Part shown: piece after piece, positions 1 through 12,060 of the stretch
How the letters are laid out: every line of letters begins with the position of its first letter
Position numbering within the stretch: position 1 is the first letter of the stretch
Position numbers and translations under genes: made by a program
DNA from: Apium graveolens
Lineage: Eukaryota; Streptophyta; Magnoliopsida; Apiales; Apiaceae
DNA: 64,000 nucleotides
Direction: 5' to 3'
Assembly: GCF_009905375.1 (NCBI RefSeq)
Contig: NC_133647.1
Span: forward strand, 130,240,673-130,304,672
The notes under the pieces: model-generated
Told to the model about the DNA's origin: nothing
Databases searched by the model: none
The model's input: the letters and a program-made list of their open reading frames with translations, nothing else

Positions 1-463
1 CTTATATTGCAGAGGGAAAATTTTGGGATGATTTTGATAATGATGAAGATGAGGAAGTTGGAAATTATGCATTAATGGCCTTGGAGCAAGGAGAATCATC
101 CTCATCAAAATCACATGTACCAACTCTCACCACTATTGATTTAAATGTGAGTCAATATAAGGAAATTGTAGAAAAGATGAGCACATAAATGTTTCATATT
201 TATACAAGCATAATTGCTGCTAATGAAGAAGTTAGCAGACTGATAAAGATAAATGAAAAGCCTGAGAATAAGAAACAAGAAGTTGAATTGTTGTTGGTAG
301 AGCTTGAAGATGTAAAACTAGAAAATGCATATCTAAAGAACAAGCTTAAGTGTGGAAGTTAAATTGAAGCAGTGCTACGGGAAAAGCTAGAAAAGAATGA
401 GGTGAAGTTGAAGTCCTTCAAGAATACATCTGAGTTTGTTGGACAATACCATGAGGAAAAATA
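1..463 (+). pseudogene. gag C-terminal fragment of element C
   Basis: This is the part of copia gag downstream of the first zinc knuckle: an acidic segment (DNDEDEEVGNYALMALEQGE) followed by a predicted coiled coil rich in E, K and L. It aligns over its full length with D1 gag at about 37765-38225. It has an in-frame TAA within AGCACATAAATG near 179-190, which D1 shares at the same site, plus further stops near 360. At about 463 it jumps directly to the protease. Roughly 770 bases that D1 has here, including the second zinc knuckle, are missing, so C carries an internal deletion. Confidence 0.75.
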
Positions 464-477
464 AGCCATCTGAGAAG

Positions 478-1454
478 GTTATATTGATCATAGACCTTGG
501 GTGTTCGAGATATATGACAGGTGATAAGGCCCCGATATAACAGTTTGAGAAGAAGGTTGGCCCTTTGGTGACCTTTGGAGACAACAACAAAGGATTCACA
601 ATAGGATATGGCAAGATTATTTCTATAAATATTGTCATTGATGATGTAGCACTGGTAGATGGACTTGAAGTAAATCTTCTCATTGTTAGCCAATTTACAG
701 ATAAAGGCTTTGAAGTTTTATTCAACAAAGAAGAATGCACTTTTATCAGCAAGAAAATTGGTGAAGTTGCTCTGAAAGGAGCAAGAAAAGGAAGCTTGTT
801 TATTGCAGACTTGGACTCAACAAATAAGAATGGTATTTGTTGCTTCTACACCAAGGCATCAGAAGAACAAAGCAAGCTATGGCATAAAAAGTTGTCTCAC
901 TTGAAATTTAAGGCAACTAACACCTTGATCAAAAAGGAGTTAGTAAGAGACATGCATAATCCGGAGTTTTCTCAAGTTGAAGTCCATGAAGCTTGTCAGA
1001 AAGGAAAAATGAAGAGATCTAGTCACAAGTCAAAAACTGTGAATTCTATAAGTACACCATTGCAGCTTATTCACACGGACTTATTTGGGTCAGTAAATAT
1101 CTTATCAATTTCAAGAAACAAATATGCACTTGTGATGGTGGATGATTTCTTAAGATACACTTGGGTAGAGTTCATGCACTTTAAAGATGAGACTCCAAAT
1201 ATCATAATTGAGCACATGAAGAAGATAGAAAAAGAGGCTGAAGATCATAATTGTGTAAAAAGATTGAGAAGTGATAATGGAACAGAATTCAGGAATGCAA
1301 TATTGAGTGAATTATGTAGAAGCAAAGGCATTGTTCAAGAACTCTCAGCTGCTAGAACACCTCAACAAAATGGAGAAGTTGAAATAAAGAACATAACATT
1401 AGTTGAAGCTGCTTGAACAATGCTGCAAAATGCCAAGTTGCCAACTTTGCATTG
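478..1454 (+). pseudogene. pol of element C: protease, GAG-pre-integrase, first part of integrase
   Basis: The protease site reads IIDLGCSRYMTGDK, so the catalytic D-S/T-G triad has become DLG. A TAA follows near 538; an open frame runs 565-1416. The GAG-pre-integrase motif (LWHKKLSHLKFK) is near 880-910. The integrase zinc finger has lost its first cysteine (EACQKGK where relatives have CDACQKGK). The integrase core shows HTDLFG, the second catalytic D in SDNGTEF, and the catalytic E in GEVEIKN, so the DDE residues survive. A TGA at 1414 and the nested insertion of AB just after LPT end this segment. The integrase would have inserted cDNA into the host genome. Confidence 0.85.
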
Positions 1455-1455
1455 A

Positions 1456-3701
1456 CTGGGTGGTGTGCACCAAGTTCAGTATTCTTTCTGCATGTGCATT
1501 GCCCTGTCCAGCCAAAATTTGATATGCTGGAACAGGATGAGTAAATGCCTCAACATCCAAAGAGATGGAACTTATAACAACTTGATTACGCTGAGATAGT
1601 CTCTCAATGTCTGCATCATTGGCATTCATTGACTCGCTACCAATGATGTCCACCATTATTCCTCTTGTACATGTATTTCTCTCAATTTCTATCTCTTTTT
1701 TCATCAACGGCTCCCCTTTGTTCCCCACCCTCACACCCTCACATTCACCATCTAAGTTGGGAATCCTCTCACTCACTTTTTCCAGTCCTGAAAAAATGGA
1801 CTGCATTTGTTCACTCTTTTTCTCTCTTCTTTCCTGGGAGCAACCCATACTCTCACTCAAATCACTCACTTCCCTTAGTCTTAAGAGTGATTGCACTACT
1901 ACTAAGTCTTCTGCACTTGTAAGAGTTGAAGAAATTTGAAGTTGTGCAGAGACACCCGACGGATGAGGAATATCCATCGGGTTAGTAGTATGGCTATTCG
2001 ACGGATAACTGTCATTAGGCTTATCCGTCGGGATACAATCACTACTCGACGGATGATGAATATCCATCGGGATAGTAGAAATGAAAAAGTTTTGAGTGGA
2101 GACTATTGTAGATTCTGTGCAGATTTATGAAAATTTTAGCATATATGTCTCAACAGTCTCTAAAAAGAAATGGTAAATGAGCCAACAAATCATCTAAAAG
2201 ATGATGCTCACTTACTTATATTTTTAGCTTCTCTAAGAGAGTTAAAAGATGGAGAATTTGGAAGTGATGCATTGATCATGTCAATATCCAATGAGTGTGT
2301 GGGAGAATTTGATGTATCAGGTACTTCAATTATGAGAGATTTTGGCCGTGACTCCGCATTTATTGGAGCCACATCAACCTGACTTTGAGAAGGTGTAGTG
2401 ACTGGGTCTTTAGCACCACATTGCACTAAGTATGTGCTTTGTGCATCCCCAAGGGTTTTTGATTTCTTTTTTCTGTTATAAGTTTAGGGTGAGTTTGTGT
2501 CCCTTACCCTCTTGGCCTGTGCTCTTGGTTGAGAGCTTTGTTCAATAGTCACATCCTTTTGGGAGGTTGCAACTAGTAATAAGCTCAAATCCTTTTTAAG
2601 CACTACAGTTTGTTGAGAAACTGTAGTGTGGCCAGGTTGGGAAACACTCACCTCTCCAAACCTTATTCTTAGTGCTTCTTTTATTTTCACCCTGTCCCTC
2701 ACCTTTCTTACCCTCCTTCTCATCCCCTCTTTAGGTTTGATAGATTTTACAACTTAAAGGGGGTTTCTTAGAATTGGATTTTGTAATTTTTGTTTTGGTA
2801 GCTTGGGTAGGCATCTGTTTGGCCATTGGTATAGATGCCATAACTACACTAGAAGGCAAAGAAATATATGAGGTTGGAAGAGTAGAGACAGTAGAAATTA
2901 CCTCACTTACATGAGGTCCCTCAATTACTGGAAAATAGTATTAGGGTACCTCCTTGTGATGATTTGCTCTATTAAGATCTGCAATTATTCTTCTTTCTTG
3001 AACCCAACAATTCAGCTTGTTGATTGGGTTCTCGATCACAATATTCTCAATAAGATGGTTAGTAAGCATCATAAAGAATATAGTATAGTAGAAACTTTTA
3101 ACTCTCTTATTAAGTTCTTCTAACTTAAAGCCTAACTCAAAAAAAAAACCAAGTCACTAAAATTAAAGTACTTATCAGTAACTAGCATGTAAAGCATGTT
3201 AAGCATGGATATATTGATTGATTCAAAATTGCTAACCTTACCGGAAAACACATTAGTTATCACATCACATAGATAAGTCCATCCTTTTCTAAGACTCAAC
3301 CTTCTAATTTCACTTAATTTAGAAGTAGATAGTGCATAGCCCATGGAATTAAGCATGTTAACAATGTCAGTGTCTGTGTGTGAAGCAGTTACAGTATTAT
3401 CAGGAATCCTAAAGAATGCTTTGACAATATCATTATTTATGCAGAACTGCTTACCTTTTAGGGTGAATGTGATGGTCTTGTCTGTTGAGTTATAAACTGC
3501 AGTTGTCCATATCTCTTCTACAACCTCACAATAAATATTGGGTGATTCCATCATGGCATAGTTGAGTTTCCAGTTCTTCACAAAACCCATCATTTTGTGA
3601 TAGTCACCAGACTGTTGAATCTCCTTATTTACTAAAGTTGAGAAGTTGTTTTTCTCAAAGATGTAACCGGTTTGAGACATGAATTTCACTACAGGTGCCA
3701 T
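1456..3701 (-). pseudogene. aORF of copy A (additional ORF after RNase H), truncated at its 3' end
   Basis: Begins at ATG 3701 (MAPVVKFMSQTGY) and is open to 3132 (about 189 codons), then continues as fragments at 2723-2484, 2426-2208 and 2067-1456. The N-terminal ~180 residues share a domain with the C aORF: an (L)YxE...xWxTA-like region, a short RIPDNT motif, then LRKGWTYLCDVI, followed by a conserved N-F-x-S-I-x-x segment. The later part is S/P/T-rich with a charged stretch (CSQERREKKSEQMQS) likely to be coiled coil. Near the end the signature word CGACGGAT occurs at least six times (1954-2072) and is translated as Pro-Ser-containing repeats. Function unknown. It resembles the envelope-like or transposon-protein ORFs reported downstream of pol in some plant copia elements. 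No membrane segment is evident. Confidence 0.65.
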
Positions 3702-3810
3702 TGCTAAAGATTTGAAAGTTTGTAGAGAGAGAATTTTCTTTTGAGAAGAAAGAAGTTAGAGCAATTGAATCTTGAGAATGATAAAAGAAAAGATTAAAAA
3801 TGAATTTAGC

Positions 3811-3817
3811 TTTTATA
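3811..3817 (-). promoter_or_regulatory. TATA box upstream of aORF A
   Basis: The minus strand reads TGTATAAAAGCTAAA about 112 bases before the aORF ATG at 3701. It is followed by a pyrimidine-rich, ATG-poor leader that ends just before the start codon. The same arrangement and nearly the same TATA context occur before aORF B. It would allow separate transcription of the aORF. Functional use is inferred. Confidence 0.5.
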
Positions 3818-3904
3818 CAATCTCAGAAATAAACTGACAAAAATAATAAAGCAAACTATTGTGACCAATAAAAATTGCCCAGAATAGTCGTTTAAAAATA
3901 AATA

Positions 3905-4135
3905 AACTGTAAAAATTCTGTCACTTATCTGTCGTGTCATGCTTACTAGTTGTAAGTATACTCAATGGATAACGTTCAGAGTTTTAACGACTAAGATTCA
4001 GAAAATTCGACGGATGAAGATAAATTAGTTATCTATCGAGTTATAAAATATTCCAGAAAAATAATTGATTTTTATAGACAAATTGTATTCCAACGGATGA
4101 TCAAACTCGATGGATAATGACCATCCGTCGGGATG
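3905..4135. repeat. Cluster of the AB signature word between RNase H and aORF A
   Basis: Noncoding spacer holding repeated variants of YCGACGGATRA in both orientations: 3961-3972, 4006-4017, 4090-4100, 4106-4117 and 4121-4133, plus weaker ones near 3930 and 4032. The same word recurs in the AB LTR, the matching spacer of copy B, gag B, the integrase-RT linker and the aORF tail. Confidence 0.7.
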
Positions 4136-4225
4136 TAAATTTTGACTTAGCCAAAATTTCATCAAAATAGAAAGATCAATTAAATTCTTAGCTGCATTGC
4201 AACTTGCAAAAATAACTAAAAGGAT

Positions 4226-7200
4226 TCAAGAAAAATTAAGCATACCTAACTCCCTTACCAACCTTGAAAAGATGGATTCATCAAGTGGCTTGGTAAATAT
4301 GTCTGCAACCTGCTTTTTACTTGGAATAAAATGCAGTTCTACAGTACCATTCATTACATTTTCCCTTATGAAGTGGTACTTGATGTATATGTGCTTTGTT
4401 CTTGAATGTTGTACTGGATATTCAATGATGGCAATTGCACTTGTGTTATCACAGAAAATAGGAATCCTATCCACTTGTAGACCATAGTCCAATAATTGGT
4501 TTTTCATCCACAAAATATGTGCACAACAACTACCAGCAACAATATATTCAGCTTCAGCTTTAGAAGTGGAAACTGAATTTTTCATTTTACTAAACCAGGA
4601 CACAAGGTTGTTCCCTAGAAATTGATAGGTTCTTGTTGTACCTTTCCTGTCTATTTTACAACCTGCATATTCAGCATCTGAATAACCAGTTAGATCAAAA
4701 CCAGAATCTCTAGTGTACCAAATGCCATGTTTTGGTGTTCCTTGAGATATCTGAAAATTCTCTTAATAGCTACTAAATGAGATTCTCTAGGATCAGTCTG
4801 AAATCTAGAACAAAGACAAGTGGAAAATATTATATCTGGCTTACTAGCTGTTAAGTACAGAAGTGAGCCAACCTTGCCCCTATAGCTTGAAATATCCACA
4901 GACTTTTCAATAGTTTTTAATCCAAGCTTAGTTGCAGGGGCCACGGGAGTTTTTGCAGATGTGCAATCCATTAGTTCAAACTTCTCTAAAATATCATTAA
5001 TGTATTTAGTTTGACTAATGAATATTCCATCACTAACTTACTTACTTTGCATCAATTTAGAAAACTTTTTGCAAAGTTTTTCATTAGTAGGGCCAAATAT
5101 AATATCATCTATATAAATTTGTACAAGTATACTAGAGCCATTAACATTTCTAAAGAATAAATTTTTATCAACCGTACCTCTTGTGAAGTGATTTTCTAAA
5201 AGAAACTTTGATAAAGTGTCATACCAGGATCTAGGTGCTTACTTCAGTCCATAAAGTGCTTTCAAAAGGTAGTAAACATGATTCGGGAGGTTTGGATCTT
5301 CAAAACCAGGAGGCTGACTAACATAGACTTCCTCCTCCAAATCTCCATTCAGAAATGCACTTTTGACATCCATTTGATAGACCTTGAAATTTGCATGAGC
5401 TGCATAAGCCAAGAAAATTCTGATGGCTTCAAGTCTTGCAACATGAGCAAAAGTTTCATCAAAATCTATTCCTTCTTGTTGACAATAGCCCTTAGCAACT
5501 AATCTAGCTTTGTTCCTTACTACTATGCCATTTTCATCCATCTTGTTTTTGAATACCCATTTGGTGTCAATTGGATTCTTTCCTTTAGGCTTGGGTACCA
5601 GCTTCCATACCTTGTTCCTCTAAAATTGGTTTAGCTCCTCATGCATAGTTAAAATCCAATCAGGATCCAACAAAGCTTGATCTACCTTCTTTGGTTCTTC
5701 CTTAGATAGGAAGCTGTTGTATAGACATTCTTTTTGAGTTGCTCTCCTTGTTTGAACTCTAGAAGACACATCACCAATGATGAGCTCAAAGGGGTCATCT
5801 TTTTTTCATTTTCTTTGTTGAGGTAGATTAGCTCTAGATGAAGAGGCCTCGTTGTTGTCTTGATGTGTGACTGAGTTTTGATTATTTGAAACTCCCCCCG
5901 AGTTTGTGAATCTTTGACTTGAAAAAGGGGAATTTTCTGTTAGTGATCTATTCTGACTTTCAGCTTCTCTTAATGACCCGACGGATGGTGCACTTTATGT
6001 TCCGATGGATGAAGCTGATTGTCTCCCGACGGATAAAGCAGTTGTCTCCCGACGGATGAAGCATTTTCCAACTCGACAGATGTTGAATTTTGTGCTTCAT
6101 TTGTAGTAGATTTTTCTACATTATCCTTTGCCATTGTTTCCTGATCACTTTTATCATCACTATCATCACTAACCACCTCCACATTATCAAATTTGAGACT
6201 CTCATGAGAATCTTCATCTTGCAGTCCTTTAATCTTTTTATCATCAAACACAACATGTAATGATTCCATAACAATGTTGGTTCTCAAATTGTAGACTCTA
6301 TATACTTTTCCCACAGCATATCCAACAAAAAATCCTTCATCTGCTTTGACATCAAACTTCCCATGTTGAGCAGTTTGATTTCTCAAGATATAACATTTGC
6401 AGCCAAAGACATGAGGAAAATTTAGAGTTGGTTTCTTGTTCTTGAACCGTTGGTAGGGTGTCATAAACTTTGGTTGATTAATCAAAGAAATTTTATAAGT
6501 ATAGCAGGCAGTATTCACAGCTTCAGCCAAGAAATATGTTGGTAACTTTGATTCTTCAAGCATTGTCCTTGCAGCTTCAATAAGAGATCTGTTCTTTCTT
6601 TCCACTACTCCATTTTGTTGTGAAGTTCTTGCTACAGAAAACTCATGCATTATCCCATTCTCTTCACAAAATGATCTTATCATAGAATTCTTGAACTCAG
6701 TTCCATTGACATTCCTAATTCTTCTTACTTTAAAATCAGGATGATTGTTGACTTTCCTTATGTGATTGATGATGATTTCACTAGCTACATCTTTAGATTT
6801 TAGGAAATATGTCCAAGAGAACTTTGAGAAATCATCTACAATTACTAGGAAAAATCTTTTCCTCGAGATGGATAACACATTGACTGGTCCAAACAAATCC
6901 ATGTGTAGCAATTACAAAGGTTCTTCAATTGTTGAATCAAGCTTCTTTCTGAATGATGTTTTAATCTGCTTTCCCTTTTGGCAGGCATCACACAGTCCAT
7001 CCTTAGTAAACTCCACTTAGGGAATTTCTCTAACCAGTTCTTTCTTGATAAGCTCATTTATGGTATTGAAGTTTAGATAGGATAGCTTGTGCCATAGCCA
7101 ACTTTCTTCTCGACTTGCTTTACTGAGAAGACAAGTGACAGATTCTGTATTAGATGAGTTAAAGTCAACTAGATACATATTTCTTCTTCTCACACCAGTG

Positions 7201-7512
7201 AGAACCACTTTGTTGCTTCTTTTGTTTATCATAACACAGGATTCTGAGTTGAAGGTTACTGAGTTGCCCTTATCACAAAGCTGGCTGATACTCAACAAAT
7301 TATGCTTGAGACCATTCACTAGGGAAACCTCCTCAATGATGACATTGTCTTTTGAAATCAATCCATATCCCATAGTATAACCCTTGCTGTCATCTCCAAA
7401 GGTAATACTTGGGCCAGCTCTCTCCTTGAACTCTGTGAGCATGGTAGAATCTCCAGTCATGTGCCTTGAACAGCCACTATCCAGGTACCAAAGATTCTTT
7501 CTGTTTCCCTAC
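4226..7512 (-). pseudogene. pol of copy A: protease, integrase, reverse transcriptase, RNase H
   Basis: Order on the minus strand: protease with an intact DSG site (codons at about 7481-7473), GAG-pre-integrase (WHKLSYLNFN), integrase with HMDLFGP, NVNGTEF (relatives have SDNGTEF, so the DDE second aspartate is replaced by N in R-N-V-N-G) and GVVERKN. An Asp/Pro/Ser-rich linker follows at about 6170-5970 and contains several CGACGGAT words. RT (about 5700-5080) shows [20 protein letters not shown] and YIDD near 5110. RNase H (4603-4226) shows STSKAEAEYI, FCDNTSA and ADIFTKPLDE. Stops separate integrase from RT and interrupt RT at about 5240. A TAG stands directly before the protease, as in copy B. 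Not functional as it stands. Confidence 0.85.
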
Positions 7513-8337
7513 ACACATGAAAACCAAATGAAGTTGATTTTGGTACCCAAGTTTCCTTGGGTCCTGCTTTGTTTGCATTCTTCTTTGGTTTTTTATGTTT
7601 GATCTTATTTGACTTGGGAATTTATGATTCATCCTTAGTCATTTGAGTTGGATCTTTGAAACCAGCCATTAAAATATAATTATCATGCACATTTTGATTA
7701 ACAGGAAAAGGAATGCTATTTGCAAACATGTTATTCCAGTAAGGCATGCTAAATGGCATTTGAGGTATATAAATGTAGCACAATGAGGATTAGGTACAAA
7801 TGGCATATTAGCAAATTGTGCATTCATATTCTCAGCAGACATAGCATTCATAGGCATAGAAGGCATGGCAGTCATGTTGGGAAAAGAAGAGGGTATAAAC
7901 ATAGGAGTAGGCATGGCAATTTTGCAATTAACAGACAAGTGATTAACACTACTACACTTAAGACATATTTTTCTTGGAGCATATTTACCAGGTGTGTAGT
8001 TATTATGTTTGTTAATCCCTACTTTCCCATTTCTATTGTTTTTCGTTTTAGCTTCTATTTTAATCTCAATCTTTTTAAATCTATCATTCAATTGCTTGAT
8101 AGACATATCACTAACATTAACTTTCTTCTCGTTCTTTACATGACTTGATTCTTCTGGAACAAAGTTTTGGGAAACAGGGGACTCTAACATAGCATACTTC
8201 AGTTTGCAACTTTGAATGAAGTCCATCACTTTGTGGTAATCATTAGGAACCGCAATCTCCTTGTTCACTAATGCAACGAAGTTGTTCTTTTCATACACAA
8301 ACCCAGATTTGGACATGATCTTGACTACTGGTGCTAT
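7513..8337 (-). pseudogene. In-frame fusion of aORF B N-terminus to gag A C-terminal half
   Basis: The first ~47 residues from 8316 (MSKSGFVYEKNNF... to YAMLESP) match the start of aORF A. From about 8175 the reading continues without a break into the distal half of gag, matching gag B at 12732-12364: a basic linker (KKIEIKIEAKTKNNRNGK) and a zinc knuckle CLKCSSVNHLSVNC, then a Met/Pro/Asn-rich tail. The open frame ends at 7669; the remaining gag tail is frameshifted. The true aORF start was probably at 8337, where ATG has become ATA (reads IAPVVKIMSK against MAPVVKFMSQ in copy A). This open frame marks the recombination joint that created the AB chimera. Confidence 0.75.
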
Positions 8338-8445
8338 TGTTGTGAATGAGAATAGTTTATAGAGAAAAAGATTTTTCTTTGGAGAAGAAATGGTTAGGGA
8401 AATTGCTTAAGAAAGATAAACGTCAAGAATAGAAATGTAATTAGC

Positions 8446-8452
8446 TTTTATA
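8446..8452 (-). promoter_or_regulatory. TATA box upstream of aORF B
   Basis: The minus strand reads AGTATAAAAGCTAA about 110 bases before the lost start codon at 8337, followed by a leader rich in T and C. The spacing and context match those of aORF A, so the element is conserved between the two copies. Confidence 0.45.
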
Positions 8453-8559
8453 CTTTCTCAGAAATAAACTATCAAAAAGTAAAAAGTAAAATAAGTGACT
8501 AATCATATTAACCCAAAATAGTTGTTTTAAAATTATAGAAAACTGTCAAAATTCTAAGA

Positions 8560-8745
8560 TTATCCGTTGAAATATACATACAGAATGTATATAAATTCGA
8601 CGAATAATTCTCGAAATCAACGGCTAAGATTGAGTGCAATTCAACGGATAATGATAAAAGTACCCAGAGTAATAATTGATACTTCGATGGATGACACAAT
8701 TTAACAGATTTTCATTTTTAACAGATAATGAGTATCCGTCGAGAT
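8560..8745. repeat. Signature-word cluster between RNase H and aORF B
   Basis: Diverged copies of the AB word (TCGACGAATAA, TCAACGGATAA, TCGATGGATGA and TATCCGTCGAGA in reverse) at about 8571, 8598, 8640, 8687 and 8735. Equivalent in place to 3905-4135 of copy A. Confidence 0.6.
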
Positions 8746-8796
8746 GTAAATTCTGACTTAGCAAAAATTTACATTATTGATAAGAAATATCAATTA

Positions 8797-11700
8797 TTAT
8801 TCTTGATGCAATTCAATTTGCTTAGACATCAAAATAAATTTGGAGTAATTAAGCATACCTAACTCACTTACCAATCTAAGGAAGGTGGATTCATCAAGTG
8901 GGTCGGTAAAGATGTCTGCAAGTTGTTTTTCACTTGGAACAAAATGAAGTTTCACAGTACCATTCATAACATGCTCTCTAATTAAGTGGTACTTGATGTC
9001 AAAATGCTTTGTCCTTGAATATTGTACTGGATTCTCAGTGATGACAATAACACTTATATTATCACAGAAAATAAGAATCTTATTCACTTGTAGACCATAG
9101 TCTAACAGTTGATTTCTCATCCATAAAATATGTGCACAACAACTACCAGCAACAACATATTCAGCTTCAACTGTAGAAGTAGAAACTGAATTTTGCTTTT
9201 TTAATTGAACAAGGATACTAGCTTCTTTTCTAGAAATTGATAGGTTCCTGTTGTACTTTTTCTGTCAATTTTACAACCTGCATAATCTGCATCTGAATAA
9301 CCAGTTAGATCAAATCCAGAATCTCTAGGGTACCAAAGGCCAAGTCTTGTTGTTCCCTTGAGATATCTGAAAATTCTCTTAATAGCTACTAAATGAGATT
9401 CTCTAGGATCATCTTGAAATCTAGCACAAAGATAAGGAGAAAACATTATATCTAGCCTACTAGCTGTTAAATATAAAAGTGAGCCAACCATGCCTTTGTA
9501 GCTTGAAATGTCCACAGACTTTTCAGAAGTATTTAATTCATGTTTTGCTGCAGTGGCCATGGGAGTTTTTGCAGATGTGCAATCCATTAGATCAAACTTC
9601 TTCAAAAGATCGTAAATATATTTGGTTTGACTAATAAATATTCCATCACTAACTTGCTTAACTTGTAAACCAAGAAAGTAAGTTAGTTCTCCCATCATGC
9701 TCATTTCATATTTATTTTGCATCAATTTGGTAAACTTTTTACAAAGTTTTTTTATCTGTGGAACAAAATATATTATCATCTACATAAATTTGAACAAGTA
9801 TACTAGAGCCATTAACTTTTCTAAGGAATAAGGTTTTATCCACAGTCCCTATAGTGAAGTGATTTTCTAAGAGAAACTTTGACAAAGTATAATACCAGGC
9901 TCTAGGTGCTTGCTTCAATCCATAAAGTGCTTTCAAAAGATAGTAGACATATTCTGGAAAATTTGTGTCTTCAAAACTAGGAGGCTGAATAACATAGACT
10001 TCTTTCTCCAAATCTCTATTTAGAAAGGCACTTTTGACATCCATTTGATAGACTTTGAAATTTGCATGGGCTGCATATGCTAAGAAAATTTTGATGGCTT
10101 CAAGTCTTGCAACAGGAGTAAAGTTTCATCTAAATCAATTCCTTCTTATTGAAAGTAGCCCTTAGCAACCAATCTAGCTTTGTTCTTGACAACTATGCCA
10201 TTCTCATCCATCTTGTTTCTGAATACCCACTTGGGGTCAATAAGATTCTTTCCTTTAGGCTTGGGTACCAGCTTCCATACTTTATTTCTTTCAAATTGGT
10301 TTAGCTTCTCTTGCATAGATAAAACCCAGTCAGGATCCAATAGAGCTTCTTCTACCTTATTGGGCTCTTCCTAAGATAAAAAGCTGTTATACAGACATTC
10401 GTCTTCAGTTGTTTTGCTTGTTTGAACTCTTGAAGATGCATGACCAATAATTAGTTCAAATGGGTGATCTCTAGTCCATTTTCTCTATTGAAGTAGATTA
10501 GCTCTAGATGAAGAGGCCTCACTGTTGTCCTGATGATTGACAGAGTTTTGGTGATCAGAAACTCCCCCTGAGTTTATGGATCTTTGACTTGAAGTAGGAG
10601 TTCTTTCTGATTGCGATATACCTTGCATTTTAAATCCTATTGATGGATCAACGGATGTTGAATTTTTCCTTACGATGGATGATACAGTTTGTCTTCCAAC
10701 GGATGATGCACTTGGTCTTTCGATGGATGTTGAATTAAGTGCTTCATTAGTTGTGGATTTTTTTGCACTTTCCTTAGACATTCGTTCTTGATCACTTTCA
10801 TCATCACTGTCTTCACAAATCATCTCAACATTATCAAATTTGAGGCTTTCATAGAAATCTCCATCTTGCAGTCCATCAATCTTTTTATCATAAAAAATAA
10901 CATGTATAGATTCCATAAGAATGTTGGTTCTAAGATTGTAGACTCTATATGTTTTTCCAACAACATATGCAATAAAAATGCCTTCATCCTCTTTGCCATC
11001 ACACTAACCATGCTGATTAGTTTAATTCCATAAGATATAGTATTTACAGCCAAAGACATGAAGAAATTTACTGTTGGCTTCTTATTCTTGAACAATTGGT
11101 AGTGAGTCGTGCACTTTGCTTGATTAACCAAAGAAATATTTTGAGATTAGCATGCAGTATTTAAAGCTTCAACCCAAAAATATATTGGTAACTTTGATTC
11201 TTCTAGGATTGTCCTTGCAGCTTCAATAAGAGATCTGTTTTTCCTTTCCACCACACCATTTTATTGTGGGGTTTTTTCCGCTATGAATTCATGCATGATC
11301 CCATTATCTTCACAAAATGATCTCATCACAGAATTCTTGAACTCGGTTACATTGTCACTCCTGATCCTTCTTACTTTGAAATCAGGATGATTGTTAACTT
11401 GCCTAATATGATTGATGATAATTTCACTAGCTTCATCTTTGGATTTTAGAAAATTTGTCCAAGAGAATTTTGAGAAATCATCCACAATTACTAAGAAGTA
11501 TCTTTTCTTTGAGATGGACAACACATTGATTGGTCCAAAAAAATCCATTTGTAATAGGTGTAAAGGTTCATCAATTGTTGAATCAAGCTTCTTTCTAAAT
11601 GATGCCTTGATTTGTTCCCCTTTCTGACAGGCATCACACATTCCATCCTTTGAGAATTCCACTTGAGGAATACCTCTTACCAGATCTTTCCTGACTAGCT

Positions 11701-12060
11701 CAATCATAGTCTTGAAGTTAAGGTGGGATAGCTTCTTGTGCCACAACCAACTTTCATCTTGACTTGCCTTGCTAAATAGATAAGTGACAGATTCTGCATT
11801 TGATGAATTGATGTCAGCTATGTACATATTTCCTTTTCTCACTCCAGTGAGAACCACTTTGTTGCTTCTTATGTTGATCACAACACAGGCTTCAGAATTA
11901 AATGTTACTAAGTTGCCCTTATCACAAAGTTGGCTGATACTCAACAGATTGTGCTTGAGTCCATCCACTAGGGCAACCGCAGTGAGCAGGGTAGAATCTC
12001 CAGTCATGTACCTTGAGCACCCACTATCTAAATACCAAAGATTCTTTCTGTTTCCCTACA
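8797..12060 (-). pseudogene. pol of copy B: protease, integrase, reverse transcriptase, RNase H
   Basis: Protease with intact DSG (YLDSGCSRYMTG; GAT codon at 12028-12026) but lacking about 35 residues that copy A has directly after DST, an in-frame deletion. Then GAG-pre-integrase (LWHKKLSHLNFK), integrase zinc finger (CDACQKGEQ), DFFGP, and SDNVTEF where relatives have SDNGTEF. The last integrase part (11131-10820) is frameshifted. The linker at about 10750-10600 again carries signature words. RT fragments are 10340-10146 and 10044-9739, with YVDDNIF near 9780. RNase H lies at 9779-8797, ending in ADIFTDPLDE (relatives: TKPLDE) and a TAG at 8797. Dead copy; about 85-90% similar to copy A by eye in RT. 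Confidence 0.85.

Noticed and set aside
1607..1939. Hydrophobic + strand open frames opposite the aORF A tail
   Set aside because: Shadow of the minus-strand charged coding sequence; the minus frame is continuous with the aORF.
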